Origin: JBMNCR01 sp049366695
GTDB lineage: Bacteria; Bacillota; Clostridia; Eubacteriales; Alkalibacteraceae
Direction: 5' to 3'
DNA length: 64,000 nucleotides
Assembly: GCA_049366695.1 (NCBI GenBank)
Contig: JBMNCR010000080.1
Coordinates: forward strand, 1-64,000
The notes below the pieces were generated by a model. The model was not told the origin of the DNA, made no database searches, and worked only from the letters and a program-made list of their open reading frames with translations. Of this stretch, positions 1 through 8,946 are shown piece after piece; the first letter of the stretch is position 1; each line of letters starts with the position of its first letter. Made by a program: the position numbers and the translations under genes.

Positions 1-1759
1 AATTTTTCACATTCATTGAAAGTACAGCTTCCTCATCGGGGGTTACAAAAATAGTTTTTTGATTTGTATATATCACCATGCCTGTTTTTGCACCTTTTGG
101 TTTTTTGACGTACTTTACCTCAGTATAATCAACTGGAACATTGCTTGAATCTTTGGCTTTACTATAGTATGCTGCAAGTAATGCAGCCTTGTGTAAAGTT
201 GATTCATCAAAACTATTTAAATCCATTTTAATTACAACATGAGAACCAGGTATATCTTTTACATGAAGCCATATATCAGTTTTTGATGCAAATTTTAAAG
301 TTAGGTATTCGTTTTGTTTATTATTTTTTCCAACATAAATATCGTAACCATTATAATGAAAATGAAATGGGCTAGACAATGATTTAGTATTTTTCTTTTT
401 CTTATAATTACCTGTCATTTTCACATAATCATTTTCTATTAGTTCTTCTTTTATCTCATTAAATTCTTCTAATGTTGTACATTTTTCTATATTATCTAAT
501 TGACTTTCTAAATAATAAATTTCTTCTTTAGTTATGTCAATTTGTTCAGTAAGATATTCTTTTGCTCTCTTGCTTTTATTATATTTTTTAAAATACTTTT
601 GAGCATTTTCTGAAGGTGACAATTGCTTAGATAAAGAGATATCAATATATTCATTGTCATAATAATTAAACAAATTTATTGAAGATTGACCTTGTTTTAT
701 CTGATAAATATTACTAGTAATCAATTCTCCATATAGTTTATATATATTAGCATCTTCTGCTCGTTGAAATTCAGCAAGAAGCTTTGTTAATTTATTATAG
801 TTTCTCTCCAATTTATTATTTAATAGCTGAAGTATTTGTGATGATTTATTTTTAATCCTGAAAAGGTTGTCTCTTAATAGGTAATAATCCTCTAATAAAA
901 AAGAGATTGATTCATAATTAGTTTTTTCATACAATTCATAATAAGTATATTCAATAGCTGAAAAATCAAATAGTTTTGTTTTACTACTATTAGTGTACAT
1001 TGTAGGTATTAAGATTGATTCCAAATTTTCAAATATCGATTTAAACTCTTCATATAATTTTTCATTTTGTTTTTCAGATAACATGATTAATGTATCATCA
1101 CTATTAATTTGTGCTCTATGACATATTTCATGAGCCATAGGATTACTAATGCCTAAAAAATTATCTATCAAAAACTTATGGACTTTCTTTTTTTCATTAT
1201 AATTATTTAGCATATCAATAAAGTGAATTCTATCAATTTCTATTGGTGATAATTTATTTTGAGGTGGGTTAACGTATATTTTACCAGGAAGTACTTCTCT
1301 AAAACTACTAATATTATTACTAATCCTTTTAACACTATCTATGATAGTGTTATTTTCTTCCTTAACAATAATTATATTACTATGTCTTCCCATTATTTCT
1401 ATTATAATTATTCTAACTACATTATCTCCTAGTTCATTTTTAGTTTTTACAAAGAACTTTATGATTCTATCAAAATGATATTGTTCTACATTTAGGATAA
1501 TACCACCTTGTATATTTTTCCTTAAAAGCATACAAAACATAGGAGGAGAAAGTGGATTTTCTTTTTTATTTTCAGTTAAATAAACTCTTGGATTATTATT
1601 ATTTGCAGACAATAAAAGATTGTATTTTAAACCAGCATTATTTATGTTAATAATGATCTCATCAGTTTCAGGTTGATATACTTTATTTATTTTTCCATGT
1701 ATTAACTTATCTTTAAGTTCCTGTACTACACTAAAAGTTGTTACTCCATCATAGGGCAT
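1..1759 (-). CDS. rqcH: RqcH/NFACT-family ribosome quality control protein (partial)
   Basis: The gene runs leftward and leaves the window within a few residues of its expected C-terminus; 586 codons are present, close to the family's full length. The start (MPYDGV) sits behind a GGAAG Shine-Dalgarno. Visible landmarks are the N-terminal NFACT segment, an HFDRII stretch carrying the Asp-Arg pair known in RqcH, an EIMGRHSN motif, a long Lys/Glu-rich coiled-coil middle, and a C-terminal NFACT-R segment with PGSHV and a closing FVTPDEEAV. In Bacillus, RqcH binds obstructed 50S subunits and recruits tRNA-Ala to add C-terminal Ala tails. In older annotation the family is called fibronectin-binding protein FbpA. 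It is divergent from dapF. Confidence 0.93.
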   Translation of the reverse strand, partial: MPYDGVTTFSVVQELKDKLIHGKINKVYQPETDEIIININNAGLKYNLLLSANNNNPRVYLTENKKENPLSPPMFCMLLRKNIQGGIILNVEQYHFDRIIKFFVKTKNELGDNVVRIIIIEIMGRHSNIIIVKEENNTIIDSVKRISNNISSFREVLPGKIYVNPPQNKLSPIEIDRIHFIDMLNNYNEKKKVHKFLIDNFLGISNPMAHEICHRAQINSDDTLIMLSEKQNEKLYEEFKSIFENLESILIPTMYTNSSKTKLFDFSAIEYTYYELYEKTNYESISFLLEDYYLLRDNLFRIKNKSSQILQLLNNKLERNYNKLTKLLAEFQRAEDANIYKLYGELITSNIYQIKQGQSSINLFNYYDNEYIDISLSKQLSPSENAQKYFKKYNKSKRAKEYLTEQIDITKEEIYYLESQLDNIEKCTTLEEFNEIKEELIENDYVKMTGNYKKKKNTKSLSSPFHFHYNGYDIYVGKNNKQNEYLTLKFASKTDIWLHVKDIPGSHVVIKMDLNSFDESTLHKAALLAAYYSKAKDSSNVPVDYTEVKYVKKPKGAKTGMVIYTNQKTIFVTPDEEAVLSMNVKN

Positions 1760-1835
1760 ATATATTCTTCCTTTCTACTCGTATAATTATTTTAACAAAG
1801 TAAGTTAAAAATTTCTATATCAATAATTTTCAATA

Positions 1836-1844
1836 TGTTATAAT
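1836..1844 (+). promoter_or_regulatory. Extended -10 promoter element for dapF
   Basis: TGTTATAAT is a TGn-extended, perfect -10 box about 28 nt upstream of the dapF start. No good -35 is visible 17 nt upstream, which is common for extended -10 promoters. It probably drives the dapF-yicC-gmk-rpoZ operon. Confidence 0.5.
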
Positions 1845-1871
1845 TAAATAATATTGTTAGTAGGTGAGAGT

Positions 1872-2711
1872 ATGAAATTTAGTAAAATGCATGGATTAGG
1901 TAATGATTTTATTATTATTAATAATTTAGATGCAAATATTTATATTAGTAAGGATAAAATACAATTTTTATGTGACAGAAGATTTGGAATTGGTGCAGAT
2001 GGTTTGATTCTAGTCGAAAAGTCAAAAGAAGCACATATTAAAATGGCATATTATAATTCAGATGGAAATGAAGTTGAAATGTGTGGTAATGGCATTAGAT
2101 GTTTTGCAAAATATGTATATGATAATCAAATAATAAGTGTAAATCCTATTAATGTTGAAACTTTAGCAGGTATTAAAATAATTCAATTAAATATAACAAA
2201 AGATAAAGTATCAGAAGTTACTGTTAATATGGGTGATGCAATTTATGAGGGAAGTAAAATTCCAATAAAAATTGATAAGGATATAATTATTGATGAAGAA
2301 ATAATGTTTGAAAATAATAATATTAAGTTCTCTTGTATATCAATGGGAAATCCTCATACAATAATAGTTGTAGATGATTTAGATTCATATCCTGTAGAAA
2401 AAATTGGTCCTTTTTTTGAAAACAATCCGATATTTCCTAATAAAACAAATGTGAATTTTGTACAAGTAATTGATAAAGATAATATTAAAGTAATAACTTG
2501 GGAACGAGGAGTAGGGTTAACTTTAGCATGTGGTACTGGTACTTGTGCAAGTGTAGTATTATTAAACAATAAAAAATTAGTTAATAATAAAGTAAATGCT
2601 TCTTTGCCTGGAGGTAAGTTGATTATTCAAGTGAAGGAAAATATATATATGACCGGAAAAGCTGAACATGTATTTGATGGAACAATTGAATTTAAGGAGG
2701 GTATTTTATGA
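1872..2711 (+). CDS. dapF: Diaminopimelate epimerase
   Basis: DapF interconverts LL- and meso-diaminopimelate in the cytoplasm, for lysine and peptidoglycan synthesis. The N-terminus FSKMHGLGNDF, the first catalytic Cys in MCGNGIRC (about residue 71) and the second in ACGTGTCAS (about residue 218) are the family's hallmarks. Length is 279 aa, normal for the family. I chose the ATG at 1872 because GGTGAG lies just upstream and the product then begins MKFSKMHG; an in-frame TTG at 1854 has no better site. The stop overlaps the yicC start by 4 bp (ATGA), so the two are translationally coupled. Confidence 0.96.
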   Translation: MKFSKMHGLGNDFIIINNLDANIYISKDKIQFLCDRRFGIGADGLILVEKSKEAHIKMAYYNSDGNEVEMCGNGIRCFAKYVYDNQIISVNPINVETLAGIKIIQLNITKDKVSEVTVNMGDAIYEGSKIPIKIDKDIIIDEEIMFENNNIKFSCISMGNPHTIIVVDDLDSYPVEKIGPFFENNPIFPNKTNVNFVQVIDKDNIKVITWERGVGLTLACGTGTCASVVLLNNKKLVNNKVNASLPGGKLIIQVKENIYMTGKAEHVFDGTIEFKEGIL

Positions 2712-3586
2712 GAAGCATGACTGGATTTGGCAGAGGGGAATATAGAGATGATAATTACGAAATCATTGTAGAAATGAAAAGTATTAATCATAGATACAAG
2801 GATTTTTTTATAAGATTACCTAGACAAATTTCTATGATTGAAGAAAATATAAGAAAATTTGTTAGTGAAGAAATAATAAGGGGTAGAATAGAAATAAATG
2901 TTAAGATGGATCGATTTAAGATTAAAGAAAAATCACTAGATCTAAATTATAATTTGGCTGAAGATTATGTTAAGTGTTTAACTAATATAAAGGAATATTT
3001 TCCTTCCCTCGCAGGGGATGTATCGTTATCTCTTGTGTCAAGATTTCCAGATGTTATAATAACTCAAGAAGAAGATATTGATTTTAATCTTATTTGGGAG
3101 AAAATCAAACCCGCATTAAAAGAAGCTATTGATAATATTTTGATAAGTAGAAAAAATGAAGGATTAAATTTAAAAAAAGATTTCATTAAAAGGTTGAATT
3201 ACTTGAACGATTATCTTAATATTATTATTGACCAAGCACCGAAAGTTACAGAAGATTATAAGAAAAAGTTGGAAGACAGAATAAAAGAATTTACTAATTC
3301 CATTGAAGTTGATGAAAATCGATTATTGACTGAAGTTGCATATTATTCTGATAGGGTAAATATTACTGAAGAAATAACTAGGTTACAAAGTCATCTTGAT
3401 AGATTTTTTGCTATTTTAGATGAAGATGATGCAATAGGTAGAAAACTTGACTTTTTAATTCAAGAAATGAACAGAGAAATTAATACCATTGGTTCTAAAG
3501 CTAATGATATCCAAATATCAAATTGTGTAGTTGATATGAAAAGTGAACTAGAAAAAATGCGAGAACAAATACAAAATATAGAGTAG
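2708..3586 (+). CDS. yicC: YicC-family endoribonuclease
   Basis: The start MRSMTGFGRG is the signature of YicC, and the C-terminus (FLIQEMNREINTIGSKAND) matches the conserved DUF1732 end. YicC homologues in E. coli are endoribonucleases acting on RNA; a stationary-phase role is known. Length 292 aa is normal. It overlaps dapF by 4 bp and lies 11 bp before gmk. In most Clostridia and Bacillus a small remA (DUF370) gene sits between yicC and gmk; here there is no room for it. Confidence 0.93.
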   Translation: MRSMTGFGRGEYRDDNYEIIVEMKSINHRYKDFFIRLPRQISMIEENIRKFVSEEIIRGRIEINVKMDRFKIKEKSLDLNYNLAEDYVKCLTNIKEYFPSLAGDVSLSLVSRFPDVIITQEEDIDFNLIWEKIKPALKEAIDNILISRKNEGLNLKKDFIKRLNYLNDYLNIIIDQAPKVTEDYKKKLEDRIKEFTNSIEVDENRLLTEVAYYSDRVNITEEITRLQSHLDRFFAILDEDDAIGRKLDFLIQEMNREINTIGSKANDIQISNCVVDMKSELEKMREQIQNIE

Positions 3587-3597
3587 AAGAGGAAAAT

Positions 3598-4224
3598 ATG
3601 GGAATTAATTTTTACGAAAAAGAGAGAGGCTTATTAATAGTAATTTCTGGTCCCTCAGGAGCAGGAAAGGGAACTGTATGCAAAGAACTTATTAATAAGT
3701 ATGATAATTTGGTTGTTTCTATATCTGCGACTACTAGAGAGCCGAGAGTTGGAGAGGTACATGGAGAGAATTATTATTTTATAAATAAAGAAAATTTTTT
3801 AGATATGATAGGTAATGATCAATTTTTAGAATATGCAAAAGTTTATGATAATTATTACGGAACTCCTTCTGAGTCTGTTTTAGAGTTAATGGAAGAAGGT
3901 AAGGATGTAATATTAGAAATAGATATTCAGGGAGCTTCTCAAGTAAGAACAAACTATTCAGAAGGTATCTATATATTTGTAGTGCCTCCTTCTATTAAAG
4001 AATTGAAAAAGAGAATAATAGAAAGAGGAACTGAAAATGAAGAACAGCTTAATAAAAGATTGAATTGTGCATATGATGAAATAAGAAACGCTACTAAATA
4101 CAGTTACATTGTAATTAATGAAGAAGTTGAAGTAGCGGCTGAACAAATTGCAGGGATAATAACTGCAGAAAAATGTCGTTCTGAACGATTGGAGAGTAAA
4201 ATAGAAGAAATTTTAGGGAGGTAA
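3598..4224 (+). CDS. gmk: Guanylate kinase
   Basis: Gmk phosphorylates GMP to GDP with ATP. The P-loop is SGPSGAGKGT (about residues 17-26), followed by the GMP-binding TREPRVGEVHGENYYF segment and a YGTPSESV stretch, all typical. At 208 aa it has normal length with a short extra N-terminal tail before the P-loop. It lies between yicC and rpoZ in the usual order and is cotranscribed with rpoZ (4-nt gap). Confidence 0.96.
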   Translation: MGINFYEKERGLLIVISGPSGAGKGTVCKELINKYDNLVVSISATTREPRVGEVHGENYYFINKENFLDMIGNDQFLEYAKVYDNYYGTPSESVLELMEEGKDVILEIDIQGASQVRTNYSEGIYIFVVPPSIKELKKRIIERGTENEEQLNKRLNCAYDEIRNATKYSYIVINEEVEVAAEQIAGIITAEKCRSERLESKIEEILGR

Positions 4225-4228
4225 TTGA

Positions 4229-4420
4229 ATGAGATATCCAGCATTAAACAAATTATTAGATAGGGTGGACAATAAGTATTCTCTTGTTTTAGTAACAGCT
4301 AAGAGGGCAAGGCAAATAGTAGATGGTTATAATACTGAGGTTGTGCTAGAAAATTCTAATCCAGTATCTATTTCTACAACAGAGATTGCAGAAGATAAAA
4401 TAAAATTTTTATACAAGTAG
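4229..4420 (+). CDS. rpoZ: RNA polymerase omega subunit
   Basis: A 63-aa protein with the omega motifs: YPALNKLLDRVDNKYSLV at the N-terminus and TAKRARQIVDG in the middle. Omega stabilises assembly of the beta-prime subunit into RNA polymerase. It directly follows gmk, as in other Firmicutes, and is the last gene before a terminator hairpin. The usual next gene coaBC is not present; priA follows directly. Confidence 0.95.
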   Translation: MRYPALNKLLDRVDNKYSLVLVTAKRARQIVDGYNTEVVLENSNPVSISTTEIAEDKIKFLYK

Positions 4421-4430
4421 AAAATAACTT

Positions 4431-4462
4431 ATTGCAACAGCTCAGTGCTCTTGCAATTTTTT
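4431..4462 (+). terminator. Rho-independent terminator after rpoZ
   Basis: ATTGCAA pairs with TTGCAAT around an inner AGC/GCT stem and a 5-nt loop, followed by a run of T. It separates the dapF-rpoZ operon from priA, probably with read-through. Confidence 0.8.
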
Positions 4463-4491
4463 ATTCTTAATATAATAAAGGAATGAATAGA

Positions 4492-6756
4492 ATGGAAATA
4501 GCTCAAGTATACATAAATCAATTAAATAGAAAAATTGATACTCCCTTTGATTACATGATTCCAGATCATTTAACTGACATAGAAGTAGGAACAAGAGTTA
4601 TGGTTCCATTTGGTTTTAAAAATAAACTTATAGATGGAATAATAGTACATATGAAAAATCAAAGTGACTATAACAATTTAAAATATATAAGAGATATAAT
4701 ATATAATTATCCCAAATTAGATAGATGGCAAATAGATATGTGTAGTTGGATAGTATATAATTATCATTGTTTATTTATGGAAGCAGTAAATTGTTATATA
4801 CCTAGCAGTTTAAAAATAAAAAAAGAAAATAAGGAAGGCAAGGTATTATACTCACTTTCCAATAGCGAAAAGAGATTAAAATACTATACTTTATCAGGTA
4901 AATATGAGGAAAGAAATGATTATTTAAAAGAGTTGAAAAGTAATGCAATTAAGCAAAAGTCAATAATTGATATATTAACTGATCAACCAATTAGTTATAA
5001 AGAGCTAAAAGAAAGAACTGACTGTACATCGAATAATTTAAAAACTCTTGAAACAAAGGGGTTAATTATTGAATCAAGTTTATTAAGTATTAGGAGTCCA
5101 TACTCATATGAACACTCTAATTATCCTAAAAATAATCTTAATAAATATCAAAAAAATGTCTTTGAAATATATAAGAATTCAAAAAAACCGGACATATTCT
5201 TATTACATGGGGTAACGGGTAGTGGTAAAACGGAAGTGTTTTTAAGGATGATTGAAGATACAATCAGCAAAGGAAAAAAATGTTTGTATCTTGTACCAGA
5301 GATTTCTCTCACCTCACAAGTAGTACAGAGGATTATGGGAAGGTTTAAGCAAAACGTAGGTATTATCCATAGTCAATTGAATACTGGTGAGAAAATTGAC
5401 CAATGGAATAGTATAAAAAATAATCAATACAATATAGTATTAGGCGCTAGATCAGCAATATTTTCTCCTCTTGACAATATAGGTTTAATAATTATGGATG
5501 AAGAACATGAAATAACTTATAAATCAAGTAATAGACCAAGATATAATACATTAGACGTAGCAAAACAAATGGTAAAAATTCATTCATGTCATATAGTTTT
5601 AGGAAGTGCTACTCCATCAATGACATCTTATTATTTAGCAGTAAACAATAAATATAAACTTTTAGAATTACCTTATAGAGTAAATAATTATCCTTTGCCA
5701 GATGTAGAAATCGTGGATATGAAAGAAGAATTATATACGGGAAATAAGTCGGTAATTAGTAACAAACTATATAAAGAAATTAATAATAATTTACAAAAAA
5801 GAGAACAAACTATTTTATTTTTGAATAAACGAGGTTATTCTACTTTTGTATTTTGCAGAAATTGTGGCTATGTAGTAAAATGTAGTAAGTGTGAAATTAG
5901 TATGACATATCATAGGGATTCAAAAAACATGTTATGTCACTATTGTGGCTATACTACACAAATACCAAATAAGTGTCCAAAATGTAATAGCAATAAAATT
6001 AAACATACTGGATCTGGAACTCAAAAACTTGAGATATTATTAAACAAGTATTTTCCAAAAGCTAGAATATTAAGGATGGATACGGATTCTATGCAAAAGA
6101 AAGGTGCTTATGATAGAACTTTAGAAAAATTTGTTAAAGGTGAAGTAGATATATTATTGGGAACTCAAATGGTAACAAAAGGGTTTGATTTTGAAAATGT
6201 TACTTTAGTAGGGGTAATACTAGCGGATACTACTCTCAATATTCCTGATTTTAAAGCTACAGAAAGGACTTTCCAATTAATTACTCAAGTAGCAGGAAGA
6301 GCAGGAAGAGGAATAAAACCTGGCAAGGTAGTAGTACAAACATATGACCCAGATCATTATTCAATAAAGTTATCAAGGGAACATGATTATTTAGGGTTTT
6401 ATCAAAAAGAGATTAAATATAGGCTACAAATGAATTATCCTCCATATACTGATATAATATATATAGGTTTTACCAATATAAAAGAAGAAATGGTTTCAAA
6501 GAATTGTTGTGATTATTATAATAAATTAATAATATATTTAAAGGAAAATAATTTAGATGACCTTTGCAATGAAATATATAGACCTTCATCTTCCCCAATA
6601 AAAAAGATAAATAATAAGTATAGGTGGTATTTTATAATTAAGACAACCCATTATTTATTATTTAATAAAATAATAAATAAGATAAATAAATATAAAGAAG
6701 TAATAGAAATGGATTCTATAAGAATAATTGATATAAATCCGAACAATATTATTTAG
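4492..6756 (+). CDS. priA: Primosomal replication restart helicase PriA
   Basis: PriA is a 3'-5' DNA helicase that reloads the replisome at stalled forks. Seen in order: N-terminal DNA-binding region, Walker A GVTGSGKTEVF, a DEEH box, GSATPSM, a zinc-binding cluster of four CxxC pairs (starting CRNCGY and ending CPKC) and the motif QVAGRAGRG. Length about 754 aa is normal. The ATG at 4492 is preferred over 4483 because AAAGGA ends at 4482, giving 9-nt spacing. The def gene follows 9 bp downstream. Confidence 0.96.
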   Translation: MEIAQVYINQLNRKIDTPFDYMIPDHLTDIEVGTRVMVPFGFKNKLIDGIIVHMKNQSDYNNLKYIRDIIYNYPKLDRWQIDMCSWIVYNYHCLFMEAVNCYIPSSLKIKKENKEGKVLYSLSNSEKRLKYYTLSGKYEERNDYLKELKSNAIKQKSIIDILTDQPISYKELKERTDCTSNNLKTLETKGLIIESSLLSIRSPYSYEHSNYPKNNLNKYQKNVFEIYKNSKKPDIFLLHGVTGSGKTEVFLRMIEDTISKGKKCLYLVPEISLTSQVVQRIMGRFKQNVGIIHSQLNTGEKIDQWNSIKNNQYNIVLGARSAIFSPLDNIGLIIMDEEHEITYKSSNRPRYNTLDVAKQMVKIHSCHIVLGSATPSMTSYYLAVNNKYKLLELPYRVNNYPLPDVEIVDMKEELYTGNKSVISNKLYKEINNNLQKREQTILFLNKRGYSTFVFCRNCGYVVKCSKCEISMTYHRDSKNMLCHYCGYTTQIPNKCPKCNSNKIKHTGSGTQKLEILLNKYFPKARILRMDTDSMQKKGAYDRTLEKFVKGEVDILLGTQMVTKGFDFENVTLVGVILADTTLNIPDFKATERTFQLITQVAGRAGRGIKPGKVVVQTYDPDHYSIKLSREHDYLGFYQKEIKYRLQMNYPPYTDIIYIGFTNIKEEMVSKNCCDYYNKLIIYLKENNLDDLCNEIYRPSSSPIKKINNKYRWYFIIKTTHYLLFNKIINKINKYKEVIEMDSIRIIDINPNNII

Positions 6757-6765
6757 GAGGCAACC

Positions 6766-7221
6766 ATGGCATTAAGAAATATTAGAATTAATGACGATCC
6801 AATATTAAGGAAAAAATCAAGGGATATATTAGAGATTAATGATAGGATCAAGGAATTATCAGAGGATATGCTTGAGACAATGTATCACGAAAATGGAGTA
6901 GGTTTGGCAGCTCCACAAGTAGGAATATTAAGAAAAATCGTAGTAATTGATATTGGGGAAGGACCTATAACATTAATAAATCCAATAATATTAAATCAAG
7001 AAGGGATGCAAGTAAATGTTGAAGGATGTTTAAGTGTACCTGGAGTAAATGAAAAAGTGGAAAGACCTAGTTTTATTAAAATTAAGTATCAAGATATAGA
7101 TGGAAAAGAAAATATACTAGAAGGAGAAAATCTACTTGCAGTAGCAATTTCTCATGAATTAGATCATTTAAAAGGTATATTATTTATTGATAAAGCGATT
7201 AAAAAGGAGAAGATTAAATGA
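6766..7221 (+). CDS. def: Peptide deformylase
   Basis: Def removes the formyl group from nascent proteins. All three metal-site motifs are present: GVGLAAPQVG, EGCLSVPG and HELDHL (Cys, His, His ligands plus catalytic Glu). Length 151 aa fits a type 1 enzyme. The start follows a strong AGGAGGC. Its end overlaps fmt by 4 bp (ATGA), coupling deformylase to formyltransferase as is standard. Confidence 0.97.
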   Translation: MALRNIRINDDPILRKKSRDILEINDRIKELSEDMLETMYHENGVGLAAPQVGILRKIVVIDIGEGPITLINPIILNQEGMQVNVEGCLSVPGVNEKVERPSFIKIKYQDIDGKENILEGENLLAVAISHELDHLKGILFIDKAIKKEKIK

Positions 7222-8156
7222 GGGTAATTTTTATGGGTACACCTGATTTTGCTGTTCCCACATTACAGTCATTAATAAATTCAGACCATGAAATAATTTC
7301 AGTATATACACAACCTGATAAACCTAATTCTAGGGGAAATAAAATAGTTTTTTCGCCGATAAAGACACTTTCTTTAGAACACTCAATAAAAGTAATGCAA
7401 CCTAACAGTATAAAAGATAAAAAAATAATTGAAGAAATTAGGGATATTAATCCTGATATTATAGTAGTAGTAGCCTATGGGCAACTACTACCTTTAGAAA
7501 TATTGCAAATCCCTAAATTTGGATGTATTAATATTCATGCTTCATTGTTGCCCAAATACAGGGGTTCTGCACCTATACATTGGTCAATAATTAATGGTGA
7601 AAATGAAACAGGTGTAACTACGATGTATATGGATGTTGGTATGGATACAGGAGATATAATAAATAAAGAGAAAATTAATATCACAGAAAATATGAATGTA
7701 GAAGTACTACACGATAAACTATCTTTTATTGGTGCTCAATTATTAATAAAAACATTTGAAGATATAGAAAAAGGAATTGCACCTAGAATAAAGCAAAATA
7801 ATGATTTGAGTACCTATGCTCCTTTATTAACAAAAGATGTTGGTAAAATTAATTGGAAAAATAATTCTGATCAGATATATAATCTTGTTAGAGGTACTAA
7901 TCCATGGCCAGGAGCTTTTACATTCTTTGGAAATAAAAGAGTTAAAATATTTACAACAATAAAGTATAGTGGAAAATCGTACTTAGATATAGAACCTGGT
8001 ACAATTATTGATTATCATAAAAACAAAGGGCTACTAGTAAAAACTGGAGATGATTGTATATATATCGAAACATTACAATTTCCAAATAAGAAAAGATTAC
8101 ATGTAGACGATTTTATATTAGGAAATGAAATAGAAAATGGTACTGTGTTAAAGTAG
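7218..8156 (+). CDS. fmt: Methionyl-tRNA formyltransferase
   Basis: Fmt transfers a formyl group from 10-formyl-THF to initiator Met-tRNA. The N-terminus VIFMGTPDFAVP, the catalytic INIHASLLPKYRGSAPI region and MDTGDI are diagnostic. The C-terminal tRNA-binding domain follows from about residue 205. Length 312 aa is normal. It is translationally coupled to def. Confidence 0.97.
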   Translation: MRVIFMGTPDFAVPTLQSLINSDHEIISVYTQPDKPNSRGNKIVFSPIKTLSLEHSIKVMQPNSIKDKKIIEEIRDINPDIIVVVAYGQLLPLEILQIPKFGCINIHASLLPKYRGSAPIHWSIINGENETGVTTMYMDVGMDTGDIINKEKINITENMNVEVLHDKLSFIGAQLLIKTFEDIEKGIAPRIKQNNDLSTYAPLLTKDVGKINWKNNSDQIYNLVRGTNPWPGAFTFFGNKRVKIFTTIKYSGKSYLDIEPGTIIDYHKNKGLLVKTGDDCIYIETLQFPNKKRLHVDDFILGNEIENGTVLK

Positions 8157-8250
8157 ATTTAGGCATCAGTGAATTAGAATACTATTTAAGCAAATATTAA
8201 GATATATAGATAATAATATTGAGTATAGTTTATAATAAGGAGGATTTAAA

Positions 8251-8937
8251 ATGTTTTATGGATTTTTAGATTATAGTATGGTACTTCTTATCCCGGGGTT
8301 GATTTTTGCTGCATATGCTCAAGGAAAAGTAAAATCTACATATAATAGATACTTAAAAGTATTAAATAATAGAGGAATAACCGGCGCTGAAACTGCGAAA
8401 GAAATATTAAATAAGAACGGACTTTACGATATAAATATAGAAGTTGTGAAAGGGAAATTATCGGATCATTATGATCCGCGAAAAAGAGTTTTACGATTAT
8501 CTAAGGATGTATATTATGGAAAAAGTATTGCTTCTATTGGAATAGCTGCACATGAAGTAGGTCATGCAATACAACATTCGAAAAATTATACACCTTTAAC
8601 TTTTAGAAATGCAATAGCCCCAGTTGTAGGTTTTGCTTCTAACTCAGCATGGTTTTTATTCTTTATAGGAATTATGTTTAGTTTTACATCATTAATGTAT
8701 CTAGGAATAGTTTTTTTTGCATCAGCAGTTGTTTTTAATTTAATAACTTTACCTGTTGAGTTCAATGCAAGTAGTAGAGCGATATATCAACTAGAAAATA
8801 GTTCAATAGTTTTAGAAAGCGAAACATATGGTGTAAAGAAAGTTTTAGATGCTGCAGCACTTACATATGTAGCAGGTACAATAATGGCGTTTTTACAATT
8901 ATTAAGAATGATAATATTAAGTGGTTCAAGAGATTAA
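8251..8937 (+). CDS. YugP-type membrane zinc metallopeptidase
   Basis: A 228-aa membrane protein of the neutral zinc metallopeptidase family 2 (YugP, PF04298). The zinc motif AAHEVGHAIQH is visible near residue 106, with an N-terminal membrane segment and hydrophobic helices around residues 130-175 and at the C-terminus. The location in a def-fmt-yugP-rsmB run is common in Clostridia. The physiological substrate is not known. The start follows AAGGAGG. Confidence 0.9.
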   Translation: MFYGFLDYSMVLLIPGLIFAAYAQGKVKSTYNRYLKVLNNRGITGAETAKEILNKNGLYDINIEVVKGKLSDHYDPRKRVLRLSKDVYYGKSIASIGIAAHEVGHAIQHSKNYTPLTFRNAIAPVVGFASNSAWFLFFIGIMFSFTSLMYLGIVFFASAVVFNLITLPVEFNASSRAIYQLENSSIVLESETYGVKKVLDAAALTYVAGTIMAFLQLLRMIILSGSRD

Positions 8938-8946
8938 AGGAGAATA

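Noticed and set aside
8153..8172. Third copy of the 57-bp dispersed repeat
   Set aside because: Only about 13 nt (TAGATTTAGGCAT) match, without the conserved 19-nt end; chance similarity is likely.
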